From: Actinomycetota bacterium
Lineage (GTDB): Bacteria > Actinomycetota > Acidimicrobiia > Acidimicrobiales > Poriferisodaliceae
Direction of reading: 5' to 3'
DNA: 25,898 nt
Assembly (NCBI GenBank): GCA_002731665.1
Contig: PCCJ01000024.1
Span: 1-25,898, forward strand
Made by a program: the position numbers and the translations under genes. The notes under the pieces are model-generated. The model made no database searches and was not told where the DNA came from. It was given only the letters and a program-made list of their open reading frames with translations. Below are positions 14,197 through 22,501 of the stretch, in pieces (the first letter of the stretch is position 1; each line of letters starts with the position of its first letter).

Positions 14197-14237
14197 AATA
14201 AGGATCGGCCACCTGCGCCGGTCCTTATTTATTTTTC
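14197..14237 (+). terminator. Second, stronger tandem terminator
   Basis: AATAAGGATCGGC (14197-14209) pairs with GCCGGTCCTTATT (14217-14229) in 13 consecutive pairs including one G-U, around a seven-base loop, followed by TATTTTTC. The A-rich left arm would let it also act on minus-strand transcripts. Confidence 0.85.
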
Positions 14238-14400
14238 ATTAGTCAGGTTGCCGACCAGACGCCCAAAAAACGGTCATAGTTAAAGGAGTGACCTCGCCGG
14301 CGCTAGCCATAGACAGCTTTACGTGCCCATTTTTTCTACGGAAGCGAACACGTCAAGGGCTTTTCATTACTTACGAAACACTTGCGTATCGAACCCCATA

Positions 14401-14501
14401 GACTTTCAGTGAAGCCAACAAGTGCGGCTGCGCCTGTTGGCTTCACTGAAAGTCCTCACCCGATGATCTCATCCATCAGACGGTGGGGACTTTCACTTTT
14501 T
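14401..14501 (+). promoter_or_regulatory. Overlapping hairpin pair ending in a T-tract
   Basis: A perfect 20-bp inverted repeat (14401-14420 with 14435-14454, 14-base loop) overlaps a second hairpin whose left arm TGAAAGTCCTCACC (14447-14460) pairs with GGTGGGGACTTTCA (14482-14495; one G-U), followed by CTTTTT. The last eight bases of the first stem are also the first eight of the second, so in plus-strand RNA the two full structures are mutually exclusive, as in attenuators. No gene follows on the plus strand. It may be a DNA-level palindrome, a terminator, or part of a small RNA. The remaining intergenic sequence (14238-14400 and 14502-14585) showed nothing recognisable. Confidence 0.55.
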
Positions 14502-14585
14502 CGTTCCAGATCACATCTCACGTCTCTCGCTAACAAATGAGCACCAGGGCTTTTTAATTCAATGCAGAGCTTCCGACTATGAGAT

Positions 14586-14963
14586 TTAGATTAAATTTTC
14601 GTAGCGTTTGAGCTCAATTTGATTACCGTCTAAGTCGCGGATGTAGACCGCTGGGCCCCAGCCTTGAGCACCGTAGATGGATGTAAACTCTCGAACAGTT
14701 TCTACATCATCATGAGCTAAAAGGGTCTCTAGGTCGCCCTCGACATATAGGGCTATATGGTCGACATTTTCACCTGAACGTTCAGTTTCGAGAAGATCTA
14801 TGATCGTGGTTTCATTTACCTTCATCGAGAGGAAGGGTGCCTTACCTGACTTCCACTCCTCATAGCGCAGTGGCTTCATCCCAAGCCGATCTCGGTACCA
14901 GCACATCGCTGTTTCAGCGTCGGAAACATTTATCACTAGATGATCTATTCCAATAACTTTCAT
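14586..14963 (-). CDS. VOC (glyoxalase/bleomycin resistance/dioxygenase) family protein
   Basis: A single VOC module pair of 125 residues. The start I-D-H-L-V-I-N-V-S-D places His8 as the first metal ligand, V-D-H-I-A-L gives His69, and the final strand R-D-L-D-G-N-Q-I-E-L gives Glu117. This H-H-E set is compatible with a metal-dependent lyase, isomerase or extradiol-type enzyme. The F-Y-R/W-Y-R-D-R-L-G motif at 22-28 is typical of the superfamily. ATG at 14963 follows AGGAAG, which overlaps the stop codon of the upstream acyl-CoA ligase gene, so the two are almost certainly cotranscribed and perhaps translationally coupled. VOC proteins catalyse many reactions; the neighbouring ligase suggests a CoA thioester or its precursor as partner. 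Confidence 0.85.
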   Translation of the reverse strand: MKVIGIDHLVINVSDAETAMCWYRDRLGMKPLRYEEWKSGKAPFLSMKVNETTIIDLLETERSGENVDHIALYVEGDLETLLAHDDVETVREFTSIYGAQGWGPAVYIRDLDGNQIELKRYENLI

Positions 14964-14977
14964 TTTGGATAATCTTC

Positions 14978-16663
14978 CTAGGTCTCTTCTATCATTACTT
15001 CGCGTAGCTCTCGTTTTAATATTTTGCCGCTCGCATTACGAGGAAGCTGCTCGGTCACAAACTTCATGTGTGTAGGCACCTTAAACTTTGCGATTCGTTC
15101 TGATAGAAAGTCCTGCAGTTCCTTTGCATCAATACTCTGGCCAGCTTTTACCATCACCGTTGTCGCTACTTCTTCTCCTAATCGGTCATGTGGCACGCCA
15201 TAAACCGCTGCTTCATAAACTCCTGGGTGCTCATATATAGCTGCCTCGACCTCGGCGCTGTAAATATTTTCCCCGGCTCTAAGCACCATGTCTTTGGCCC
15301 GATCAGCTACAAAAATAAACCCATCTTCGTCTAACCATCCAATATCGCCCGACCTAAGCCACCCATCGCTAATCGCCTCAGCAGTTTCGTCTGGTTTACC
15401 CCAGTAACCGCGAATAAGGTTGGCTCCGCGAAAACAAATCTCACCACGTTCATTGGGGCCTAAGACATTACCCTTTTCATCAATCACGGAAATATCCATC
15501 GACGGTGACGCTCGACCTGCTGAGGTGGGTTTCGCTATATAGTCATTACCGGAGTTTTGCGGTCCTAGCGCATTGGTTTCGGTCATTCCATAGCCAATAC
15601 CTGGCCTCGCTGTATCAAACCCGTCTTCTATTCTTCTCACCAGCTCGGGCGGAGCAGGGGCGCCTCCGCCACTTACTGAGGATAAGCTCGAGGTATCTCG
15701 TCGAGCGAAATCCGGGCTTTCCATCAATTCCCAACTCATAGTCGGAACACCAACGAATGTGGTAATTTTTTCTCGTTCGATAAGCTCTAGAGCCCGGTCA
15801 GGGTCCCATCGATGCATCATCACCAATCGCGACCCACTGACGAAGGTTCCCATCATCACTGGAACTAAACCAGTCACATGAAAGAGAGGGACACACAAAA
15901 TTACTGCAGGGTCACCTTCGCCAACCCCTACTTCGCCTCCAGATCCGGTAAGTTTTCCTATTTCTGCCCTGCATGCAAAACCGACTAAAGCGCTCAGTAC
16001 TGCTCTATGCGTCGAGACCGCTCCTTTAGGAAATCCTGTAGTTCCAGACGTATACAAAATGGTGGCATCGTCGTCTGTATCGATACCTATTTCTGGCATC
16101 TCTGCGCCCATCTCGACGACATCTTCATAGCGATCAATCCCGGGAGGGAGCTCTCCAGTAACTCTTATGGCTATCGCTGCAGCATTAGCCGCTTTCAGAA
16201 TCGGAGTAACTCGTTTCACACGTTCTTCATCAACGATGACAAGTTTAGAACCTGAATCTTTTAGTCCATATTCAAGCTCGTCGGTCACCCACCACGCATT
16301 TAACGCAACCGCGATCCCACCGATGGAGGTGATTGCAGCAAAAGCAACTATCCACTCTGGATAGTTGCGCATGGCAATCGCTACCCGATCACCTTTTTGA
16401 ATTCCGTAGTTATGCACCAGCGCATGAGCGAGTCCATCTATATGTTCAACAAGATCGGTGTAACTCCAAGTTTCATCTTCATAAACTAAATATGGTTTAT
16501 CGCCGTAGAGCCGGGCAATCATAAATAAGTCACGAAGTGAATTCGGGGTACGCGAATAGACTTTCGTCGGCAAACCCATTACTTCTTGCGTCGTAATCTC
16601 AAACGGGCAGCCAGGACCAGTGAGCGTCGAAACTGCTTCATCCCAAGTCATGTTCATATTCAC
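14978..16663 (-). CDS. Acyl-CoA ligase (AMP-dependent synthetase family)
   Basis: A 561-residue ANL-superfamily ligase that would activate a carboxylic acid to its CoA thioester through an acyl-adenylate. It shows the phosphate loop Y-T-S-G-T-T-G-F-P-K-G (204-214), G-Y-G-M-T-E-T, the hinge region R-S-G-D-I-G-W-L-D-E-D-G-F followed by D-R-A-K-D-M, and the C-terminal catalytic lysine Lys547 in N-A-S-G-K-I-L-K-R. The length suits medium/long-chain or aromatic acyl-CoA synthetases. The GTG at 16663 and ATGs at 16657 and 16651 are all possible starts and none has a clear ribosome-binding site. A conserved structured leader element (copy C) lies about 85-155 bases upstream. The VOC gene follows 14 bases after the stop. 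Confidence 0.92.
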   Translation of the reverse strand: MNMNMTWDEAVSTLTGPGCPFEITTQEVMGLPTKVYSRTPNSLRDLFMIARLYGDKPYLVYEDETWSYTDLVEHIDGLAHALVHNYGIQKGDRVAIAMRNYPEWIVAFAAITSIGGIAVALNAWWVTDELEYGLKDSGSKLVIVDEERVKRVTPILKAANAAAIAIRVTGELPPGIDRYEDVVEMGAEMPEIGIDTDDDATILYTSGTTGFPKGAVSTHRAVLSALVGFACRAEIGKLTGSGGEVGVGEGDPAVILCVPLFHVTGLVPVMMGTFVSGSRLVMMHRWDPDRALELIEREKITTFVGVPTMSWELMESPDFARRDTSSLSSVSGGGAPAPPELVRRIEDGFDTARPGIGYGMTETNALGPQNSGNDYIAKPTSAGRASPSMDISVIDEKGNVLGPNERGEICFRGANLIRGYWGKPDETAEAISDGWLRSGDIGWLDEDGFIFVADRAKDMVLRAGENIYSAEVEAAIYEHPGVYEAAVYGVPHDRLGEEVATTVMVKAGQSIDAKELQDFLSERIAKFKVPTHMKFVTEQLPRNASGKILKRELREVMIEET

Positions 16664-16746
16664 GCAAGATAACTAACTATCGCTGTCTCAGGACCAAAAA
16701 CCAAAAAAAAGGATCGTATCGGGACCAAAACCGGCGATATTCGCAT

Positions 16747-16816
16747 GAAAAATGCAAAAGCCGCCTCTTCGGCGACGTGAAATGCAATTATAGCCTATCT
16801 AATTTTTCGTTTCCAG
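16747..16816 (-). promoter_or_regulatory. Leader element copy C upstream of the acyl-CoA ligase gene
   Basis: Reading on the minus strand, this matches the core of copy B: TGGAAA-x-GAAAA-x-TTAGAT, then GCTAT, ATTTCACGTCGCC, a variable loop and GGCGGCTTTT. The hairpin GTCGCC (16776-16771) / GGCGGC (16765-16760) keeps its stem while the loop changes from CCAGCG in copy B to GAAGA here, and is followed by TTTTGCATTTTT. It lies between two divergent genes, where no upstream gene needs a terminator, so a conditional attenuator of the minus-strand ligase gene fits best. The second hairpin of copies A and B is absent. Confidence 0.6.
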
Positions 16817-16921
16817 CGAAAAGCCTTTTTTTCGGTAGTCGCACGGATTTTCTTGATACCGCACCTCCCTATTCATCTTCTCCACTGGTATCCAAGGCAG
16901 TATTTGGCTAGCTTTTGTCAC

Positions 16922-18454
16922 ATGAGCACCCCTTCTTACGATTGGATCGCCCACCATGCCTTAGTGCGCGGCGATAAATTAGCAGTCCACGACCTAGATT
17001 CAGGTCGTAAATTCACTTATACAGAGATGAATGAACGAACCAGCCGGCTTGCGACAGCGTTACGATCAGAATTCAACATCGAGCGAGGCGACAGAGTCGC
17101 AGTTCTGGCAGAAAACGATAGCAACACCCTCGAGGTCCAATTCGCTTGCTGGAAGCTCGGAGCCATATTTGTGCCACTTAACTGGCGGCTAACCATCCCA
17201 GAGCTCGAATACATAGTTGGTGATGCGGAACCAAAGGTGCTTTTCCATGATGATCCCCTTTGTGAACACAGCATAGAACTCTCTCAGATTTGTGACATCG
17301 CTCATCGCGTAACCTGGGGTCGGTCTATCGAGGAAGCCGCAGCTTACGAAGAAGTCTTATCTCTTCATGAACCTCTAGACACGTGCGTTGAGTGCACCCA
17401 CGATGACCCTCTCACCATCATGTATACCTCTGGGACTACAGGCCGGCCTAAAGGAGTAATAATTACTCAAGGAATGACTTTCTGGAACGCTGTTAACTGC
17501 GTCGAGTTTTATTCCCTAAGCGAATCAATGACCAATATTGTTTTCTTACCTCTGTTCCACACCGGTGGGTTGAACGTCTTCACAAACCCCGCATTTCATT
17601 TTGGGGGGACCAATCTAGTAATGAAAACGTTTGAACCTTCCAAAGCCTTAGCTCTACTCACTGATCCAGAGATAGCTATCACTCACTTGATTGGCGTTCC
17701 CGCTAATTGGCTTTTCATGAGCCAAGTTCCTGAATTTAAAGATGCTTCTTTCCCCACGATAGTTGCTCCTTCAGTCGGAGGTTCACCAACTCCAGTCCCC
17801 CTTATCGAAGCATGGGCGGAAAAGGGTTTACCTCTTCAACAAGCATTTGGCATGACAGAAACCAGTCCGCTTGTGCTGGCACTCCCAGCTGACAAATGTA
17901 CTGAAAAAATTGGTTCTGCTGGGCTGCCTGGAATGCATACTGCAGTCCGGATCGTCACCGAGGATGGGCGCGAAGCCGAAATAGGCGAAAATGGAGAACT
18001 CTGGTGCAAAGGACCCAACATCACTCCAGGATATTGGAACAATCCTCAAGCAACAGCAGAGTCTTTCGAAGATGGCTGGCTAAAAACAGGTGATGCGGCA
18101 CGACGCGACGAGGATGGCTTTTATTACATCGTTGACCGTTGGAAAGACATGTACATATCAGGCGGAGAAAACGTATATCCCGCAGAAGTGGAGAGCGTCA
18201 TATATCAGCTTCCGCAAATCAGCGAGGTTGCAGTAATCGGCATCCCTGACGAAAAGTGGGTTGAAGCTGGTCGCGCTATCGTCGTCGTTAAACCTGACGA
18301 GTCTGTTACCGAAAGTGAGATCATAAATCACTGCAGGGAAAACCTCGCTCGTTTCAAAGTCCCCCAGTCAGTAATATTCATTGACGAGATTCCCCATAAC
18401 GCGACAGGAAAAGTACTAAAACGAGAACTTCGTGATCAGCATAGCGATGTATAG
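16922..18454 (+). CDS. Acyl-CoA ligase (AMP-dependent synthetase, FadD-like)
   Basis: A second ANL ligase, 510 residues from the chosen start. Motifs are Y-T-S-G-T-T-G-R-P-K-G, F-G-M-T-E-T-S, K-T-G-D-A-A-R-R-D-E-D-G-F, D-R-W-K-D-M-Y-I-S-G-G-E-N and catalytic Lys497 in N-A-T-G-K-V-L-K-R. It is shorter and clearly different in sequence from the ligase at 14978-16663, so the pair is not a recent duplication. The frame is open to a TTG at 16853, but the ATG at 16922 starts a typical ligase N-terminus and is preferred; no ribosome-binding site is obvious. The CaiB-type gene begins 10 bases after its stop, so activation and transfer of the CoA group may act in one pathway. Confidence 0.92.
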   Translation: MSTPSYDWIAHHALVRGDKLAVHDLDSGRKFTYTEMNERTSRLATALRSEFNIERGDRVAVLAENDSNTLEVQFACWKLGAIFVPLNWRLTIPELEYIVGDAEPKVLFHDDPLCEHSIELSQICDIAHRVTWGRSIEEAAAYEEVLSLHEPLDTCVECTHDDPLTIMYTSGTTGRPKGVIITQGMTFWNAVNCVEFYSLSESMTNIVFLPLFHTGGLNVFTNPAFHFGGTNLVMKTFEPSKALALLTDPEIAITHLIGVPANWLFMSQVPEFKDASFPTIVAPSVGGSPTPVPLIEAWAEKGLPLQQAFGMTETSPLVLALPADKCTEKIGSAGLPGMHTAVRIVTEDGREAEIGENGELWCKGPNITPGYWNNPQATAESFEDGWLKTGDAARRDEDGFYYIVDRWKDMYISGGENVYPAEVESVIYQLPQISEVAVIGIPDEKWVEAGRAIVVVKPDESVTESEIINHCRENLARFKVPQSVIFIDEIPHNATGKVLKRELRDQHSDV

Positions 18455-18464
18455 GAGAAGCTAA

Positions 18465-19664
18465 ATGAGCTATCCCGGGGGGCCATTAGCAGGTATTAAA
18501 GTTCTAGACGCGGCTGGGATGATCGCAGCACCCAGCGCTTGCGCTCTCATGGCTGACATGGGCGCAGATGTAATAAAGCTGGAGCCCCCCCATGGAGATC
18601 TCTTACGCGGGCTTATCGAGTTTCCCGACGGCCCGGATCCTTGGTGGGAACTTGATAATCGAGGGAAGCGCGGTATCGCCATTGATCTTTCGAAAGCCGA
18701 AGGCCGAGCCACTACCCACGCCATAGCCAAAAGTTGTGACGTTTTTGTAACGAACTTCACTAAAGAACGACAACAACGCTTCGAACTTACGCCAGATGAT
18801 CTCCGAAAAAATCACGTAGAACTCATTCACACCAGTCTTACCGGGTATGGAAGCACAGGCCCTGATCAAAGCCGTTTAGCTTTTGACCACACCGCATTTT
18901 TTAGTCGCGGTGGGGTTCTCGATATTATGGGAGAACCCGGTCAAACTATTCCGGCCGGAAGAGCTGGCCAAGGCGACCACACTACCTCGCTAGCAATCTT
19001 ATCCTCAATTCTACTTGCCTTACGAGAACGCGACTTGACAGGAATAGGACAGGCCATCGAGGTAGCGCTGATGCAGACAGCAATGTGGACTCTTGCCTCA
19101 GATCTTTCTCTTGCTTTAGCGACAGGTGAAATTCCCGAACCCCGTCTCCGTATCGAAACTCCGAGCCCTTTAGTTGGCCGGTTCAAGTGCGCTGACGATC
19201 GGTGGATAATGCTAACAATGGCACCTGAAGGCCGTTACTGGGAAAGATTCTGTAATGCGATCGACAAAACTGAATGGATATCGGACCCTAGGTTCGTTTC
19301 CTCTGAGTCAAGAGCAGAGCGCGGGGCGGAACTGATGTTGATGTGCGACGAAGTTTTCTCGCATAAAGACAGAGACACCTGGGGTCATCTGTTTGACGAT
19401 GCGCAACTTATATGGGGAGCGGTGCATTCACTTACTGAAGTTATCAACGATCCTCAAGCCGAGGCTCTCGAGGCTTTTGTAGATATCAAAGACTTCGAGG
19501 AGCCACTCAGAACAGTCGCAGGCCCATTTCACCTAGCCGATTCTGACATACGTGTGCGTGGGCGAGCACCTAATCATGGGGAGCACACACACGACATTTT
19601 GTTAGAAGTTGGCTTCACTGAGCAGCAAATTCACGATTTATTGGAGAGTAAGTCCGTTTCCTAA
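18465..19664 (+). CDS. CaiB/BaiF family (class III) CoA transferase
   Basis: A 399-residue family III CoA transferase, which moves CoA between carboxylic acids. The N-terminal P-L-A-G-I-K-V-L-D-A-A-G segment, G-A-D-V-I-K-L-E-P-P (33-42), N-R-G-K-R-G-I-A-I-D (65-74), and Asp171 in G-Q-G-D-H-T (the position of the catalytic aspartate forming the acyl anhydride in formyl-CoA transferase) are all present. It has the normal single-module length, unlike DddD, the two-module DMSP CoA-transferase. AGGAG lies seven bases before the ATG, and the upstream ligase stop is 10 bases away, indicating one operon. It ends seven bases from the convergent J-domain gene. The donor and acceptor are unknown. Confidence 0.93.
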   Translation: MSYPGGPLAGIKVLDAAGMIAAPSACALMADMGADVIKLEPPHGDLLRGLIEFPDGPDPWWELDNRGKRGIAIDLSKAEGRATTHAIAKSCDVFVTNFTKERQQRFELTPDDLRKNHVELIHTSLTGYGSTGPDQSRLAFDHTAFFSRGGVLDIMGEPGQTIPAGRAGQGDHTTSLAILSSILLALRERDLTGIGQAIEVALMQTAMWTLASDLSLALATGEIPEPRLRIETPSPLVGRFKCADDRWIMLTMAPEGRYWERFCNAIDKTEWISDPRFVSSESRAERGAELMLMCDEVFSHKDRDTWGHLFDDAQLIWGAVHSLTEVINDPQAEALEAFVDIKDFEEPLRTVAGPFHLADSDIRVRGRAPNHGEHTHDILLEVGFTEQQIHDLLESKSVS

Positions 19665-19671
19665 GATCACT

Positions 19672-20343
19672 TCATCCACGCACAGAAACTAAACACAAAC
19701 GTTCACGCCTTTTCGGTTCACTAACCAATACGGCATTTTCGTCTGAGCATCTATCAGCTAAACGAAAATCCAATATTTCTACGATTTCGCCATCGTTGTC
19801 CCATGCGCATGGGACAACTCTTACGGTACTATTTTCTCGCAAACGTACACATTCTTGTTTCTCAGGTATCCGCGATGTCGGCAATGGTTGACTACGAGAA
19901 TTGGAAGCAAAAGCCGAAAAAACGAAAATGCCAACTCCTATGAGTCCGACAGCCAACCAAGGCAGCGCTCGCAAGAAAAAAGCGAATAACCAGCTACTCG
20001 TCACTAACAGCTGAGCAGTTTCTGAACCATCTTCATCTATTTCCCATCCCTCATCAATGTCTTCAATCGGGATTTCTTTGCTCTGCGCACGGTCCGCTTG
20101 TTTAATTGCTCTGCGACGTTCACGGTCATAGCTAGCTTTTAGCTCTTCGGACCCAAGCACCCTCCATGCTTCGTTTATACGTTGCATCTTTTCTTCAGCT
20201 TTAAGTCGAACAGCAGTGGAAGCATCCAAAAGAGTGTCGGGGTGATTCAGCCGAGCGGCTTGCACCCAGGCACGACGAATGTCCTCGTTACTAGCGCTCG
20301 GGTCGAGGCCTAACTCTGCATAAAAATCGACTCCGGTACCCAC
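19672..20343 (-). CDS. J-domain membrane protein
   Basis: A 223-residue protein with an N-terminal DnaJ domain (about 5-75) containing the essential H-P-D motif at 34-36, so it should stimulate an Hsp70 (DnaK) ATPase. An acidic linker (91-107) follows, then one transmembrane helix (about 126-147), and a C-terminal region of about 75 residues with four cysteines (Q-E-C, P-C-A-W, R-C-S-D, L-C-L-V) that would lie outside the membrane and could form two disulfides. There is no Gly/Phe region or zinc-finger domain, so it is a specialised class C type J-protein. The start is GTG at 20343 with GGAGG six bases upstream. It is divergent from the zinc-ribbon gene, with 32 bp between the starts. Confidence 0.85.
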   Translation of the reverse strand: MGTGVDFYAELGLDPSASNEDIRRAWVQAARLNHPDTLLDASTAVRLKAEEKMQRINEAWRVLGSEELKASYDRERRRAIKQADRAQSKEIPIEDIDEGWEIDEDGSETAQLLVTSSWLFAFFLRALPWLAVGLIGVGIFVFSAFASNSRSQPLPTSRIPEKQECVRLRENSTVRVVPCAWDNDGEIVEILDFRLADRCSDENAVLVSEPKRRERLCLVSVRG

Positions 20344-20375
20344 TTAGGACCTCCAAGTCGAAAGCTACTCGATCA

Positions 20376-20726
20376 ATGATCCATCGGGACGCTACGTTGG
20401 TCGACATGGAAGGATTGTCTTGCCCAGCATGCGGTGAAGAGGAACTACTCAGTGGAGTACCTCATGCAGACAGCATCGAAGTTAGCTGCGAGCCTTGCGG
20501 GCAGAAATGGTATCGAGACCCTCAGGCTCTACCGAATTGTGATCGCTGCGATGGTAACGACATGGAAGGCGCTGTCAAAGCAGTCGTTGAAAAATCTCGA
20601 GGCAGTCAACTTTCAATTGTCGCCACCCAAGTCGTGTACTTGTGTCGCGAATGTGACGCTACAATTTTAGCGTCATACAGGATAGGAAGAAGCCCGTTAA
20701 TGCCTGGTGAACTACCAACTACCTGA
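20376..20726 (+). CDS. Small zinc-ribbon protein
   Basis: A 116-residue protein with four C-x-x-C pairs (16-19, 38-41, 55-58, 90-93), enough for two zinc-ribbon sites. The first is C-P-A-C ... C-E-P-C and the second C-D-R-C ... C-R-E-C. No catalytic domain is visible and there is no membrane segment. The ATG at 20376 lacks a clear ribosome-binding site; an ATG at 20406 just before the first Cys pair is an alternative. It is divergent from the J-domain gene across only 32 bp, so their promoters must overlap the opposite coding regions or each other. It ends 14 bases from the convergent prfC gene. The function is unknown; nucleic-acid or protein binding is likely. Confidence 0.72.
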   Translation: MIHRDATLVDMEGLSCPACGEEELLSGVPHADSIEVSCEPCGQKWYRDPQALPNCDRCDGNDMEGAVKAVVEKSRGSQLSIVATQVVYLCRECDATILASYRIGRSPLMPGELPTT

Positions 20727-20740
20727 ATTCTGATTTAGGT

Positions 20741-22339
20741 CTAGCTCGACCCATCACCTAACCACTCTTGTTCAGCTAGAACTCTTTCAAGCACCAAATG
20801 ATCTTTTTCATTTTGGATTCGCTGCAAATAATATTCGTTCTCGAAAAGAGCAAGCAGCGCGCCATCGCTTCTGCCTAGAACAGTGGCCCCTGGGAGCCTA
20901 CGAATCTCAGCTGCGGATTCTGCATCGGTTCGGCGCGCAACGTTAAATGGTGCATTCGTAAGTATGACCGGCGCACCGAACTCATTCTCAAGTCGGTGAG
21001 TAGCTACTTCAAACTGCATCATTCCAACCGCTGCAAGCGTCGGCTCCACATCGCCAACGTCGGGGTCACGAAGAACCTGAATGACTCCTTCTTCGTCTAA
21101 CTGAATTAAGCCTCTTCTAAATTGCTTAAATCTACTCGTGTCTGTCACACGGATACGCCGAAAAATTTCTGGTGCGAATGAAGGAATAGTAGGAAATTTT
21201 ATTAGTTCCTCCCCGTAAAGTGTGTCTCCAACTCGAACATCCATTGCATTAACTAGCGCAACCACATCACCTGGCCACGCTTCTTCCACAGTTGAGCGAT
21301 CCGACCCAAACATGGTGTGCGCATACTTAGTCGCAAAAGGCTTTCCTGTCCTACTTTGCGTGACATTCATACCTCGTTCGAATCGTCCCGAACATACCCG
21401 CACATACGCAATCCTGTCTCGATGAGACTTATCGGTATTCGCTTGAACTTTAAAAGCAAACGCCGAGAATCCTGCATCAACTGGTTGCGGGACGTTATCA
21501 ACATCTAATCGTGAACTCGGAGCAGGTGCCAGATCAATAACAGCGTCAAGAAGCAGGCGGACTCCAAAGTTCGTCAACGCCGAGCCGAAAAAAATGGGTG
21601 TGACTTCTCCCGCCAAGAAACCCTTGTAGTCAATCTCACTGCCTAAAGCATCTAAAAGCTCAACTTCTTCTCTGGCCTCATCCCAACCTGAAACCGAGTC
21701 GTCTAGGTCAGAAAGTTCTATTCGCTCTTCGAGCGACTCAGTAGCACCACGAGCGGTTCGGTCATAGCGAATGAATTGTGAAGTAGAGCGATCTACGATC
21801 CCACGCAAATTGCCAGGCACTCCAACAGGCCAGGACATCGGCATTGGCCGCAACTGCAGCATGCTTTCGATCTCATCAATTAGCTCCAACGGGGCTCTAC
21901 CAGGACGGTCACACTTGTTTACAAAAGTTAGGATTGGAATTTCGCGCTGTCGGCACACTTCAAAAAGTTTTAAAGTCTGTGGCTCGATTCCTTTCGATCC
22001 ATCAATAACCATGACAGCTGCGTCAGTAGCAGCAAGTACCCGGTAGGTGTCCTCACTGAAATCTCTATGACCTGGAGTGTCCAGCAGATTCACGATGCAA
22101 TCTTTGTAATCAAACTGAAGCGCAGTCGATGTTATAGATATACCTCTTTTTTGTTCCAGCTCCATCCAATCTGAAGTTGCGGAACGTCTACCCGAGCGTG
22201 CTTTAACTGATCCCGCTACTGCTATTGAGCCTGAATACAAAAGAAACTTCTCTGTCAACGTCGTCTTGCCTGCATCAGGATGACTGATTATCGCGAACGT
22301 TCGGCGGCGAGCAGCTTCTTCTCTAACTCGTTCAGACAT
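20741..22339 (-). CDS. prfC: Peptide chain release factor 3
   Basis: A translational GTPase that recycles RF1/RF2 from the ribosome after termination. From the chosen start it has 532 residues, the normal RF3 length. The G1 loop S-H-P-D-A-G-K-T-T is at 19-27, and T-S-D-W-M-E-L-E-Q-K-R-G-I-S-I-T is the RF3-type switch I region; D-T-P-G-H and N-K-C-D follow as G3 and G4. The C-terminal half carries R-D-P-D-V-G and V-G-M-M-Q-F-E-V, as in RF3. The frame is open to a GTG at 22381, but the ATG at 22339 gives M-S-E-R-V-R-E-E-A-A-R-R-R-T-F-A, matching known RF3 N-termini. It is monocistronic and divergent from the F420 enzyme gene. Confidence 0.96.
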   Translation of the reverse strand: MSERVREEAARRRTFAIISHPDAGKTTLTEKFLLYSGSIAVAGSVKARSGRRSATSDWMELEQKRGISITSTALQFDYKDCIVNLLDTPGHRDFSEDTYRVLAATDAAVMVIDGSKGIEPQTLKLFEVCRQREIPILTFVNKCDRPGRAPLELIDEIESMLQLRPMPMSWPVGVPGNLRGIVDRSTSQFIRYDRTARGATESLEERIELSDLDDSVSGWDEAREEVELLDALGSEIDYKGFLAGEVTPIFFGSALTNFGVRLLLDAVIDLAPAPSSRLDVDNVPQPVDAGFSAFAFKVQANTDKSHRDRIAYVRVCSGRFERGMNVTQSRTGKPFATKYAHTMFGSDRSTVEEAWPGDVVALVNAMDVRVGDTLYGEELIKFPTIPSFAPEIFRRIRVTDTSRFKQFRRGLIQLDEEGVIQVLRDPDVGDVEPTLAAVGMMQFEVATHRLENEFGAPVILTNAPFNVARRTDAESAAEIRRLPGATVLGRSDGALLALFENEYYLQRIQNEKDHLVLERVLAEQEWLGDGSS

Positions 22340-22501
22340 ACTCACTGAGTCGATCGTAGAAGAACAACGACCGAACAGCACGCTCTTAGGAAGACTTCAC
22401 AGAAACCAATTTGGAACAAAACTAAAATTAGCAGGGCTTTTGGTGCGGTTCAGATGGCAAGATGTGCCTTTAGATAGTAAACGTCGCGGCAGGGAGACCC
22501 C

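Noticed and set aside
17828..18049. Two overlapping minus-strand open frames of about 70 aa inside the acyl-CoA ligase
   Set aside because: They lie within conserved ligase motifs on the plus strand and show no start signals.
18465..19664. CaiB-type protein as DddD, the DMSP CoA-transferase
   Set aside because: DddD has two CaiB modules and is about twice as long; this is a single module, and it is in a different transcription unit from the DMSP-lyase-like gene.
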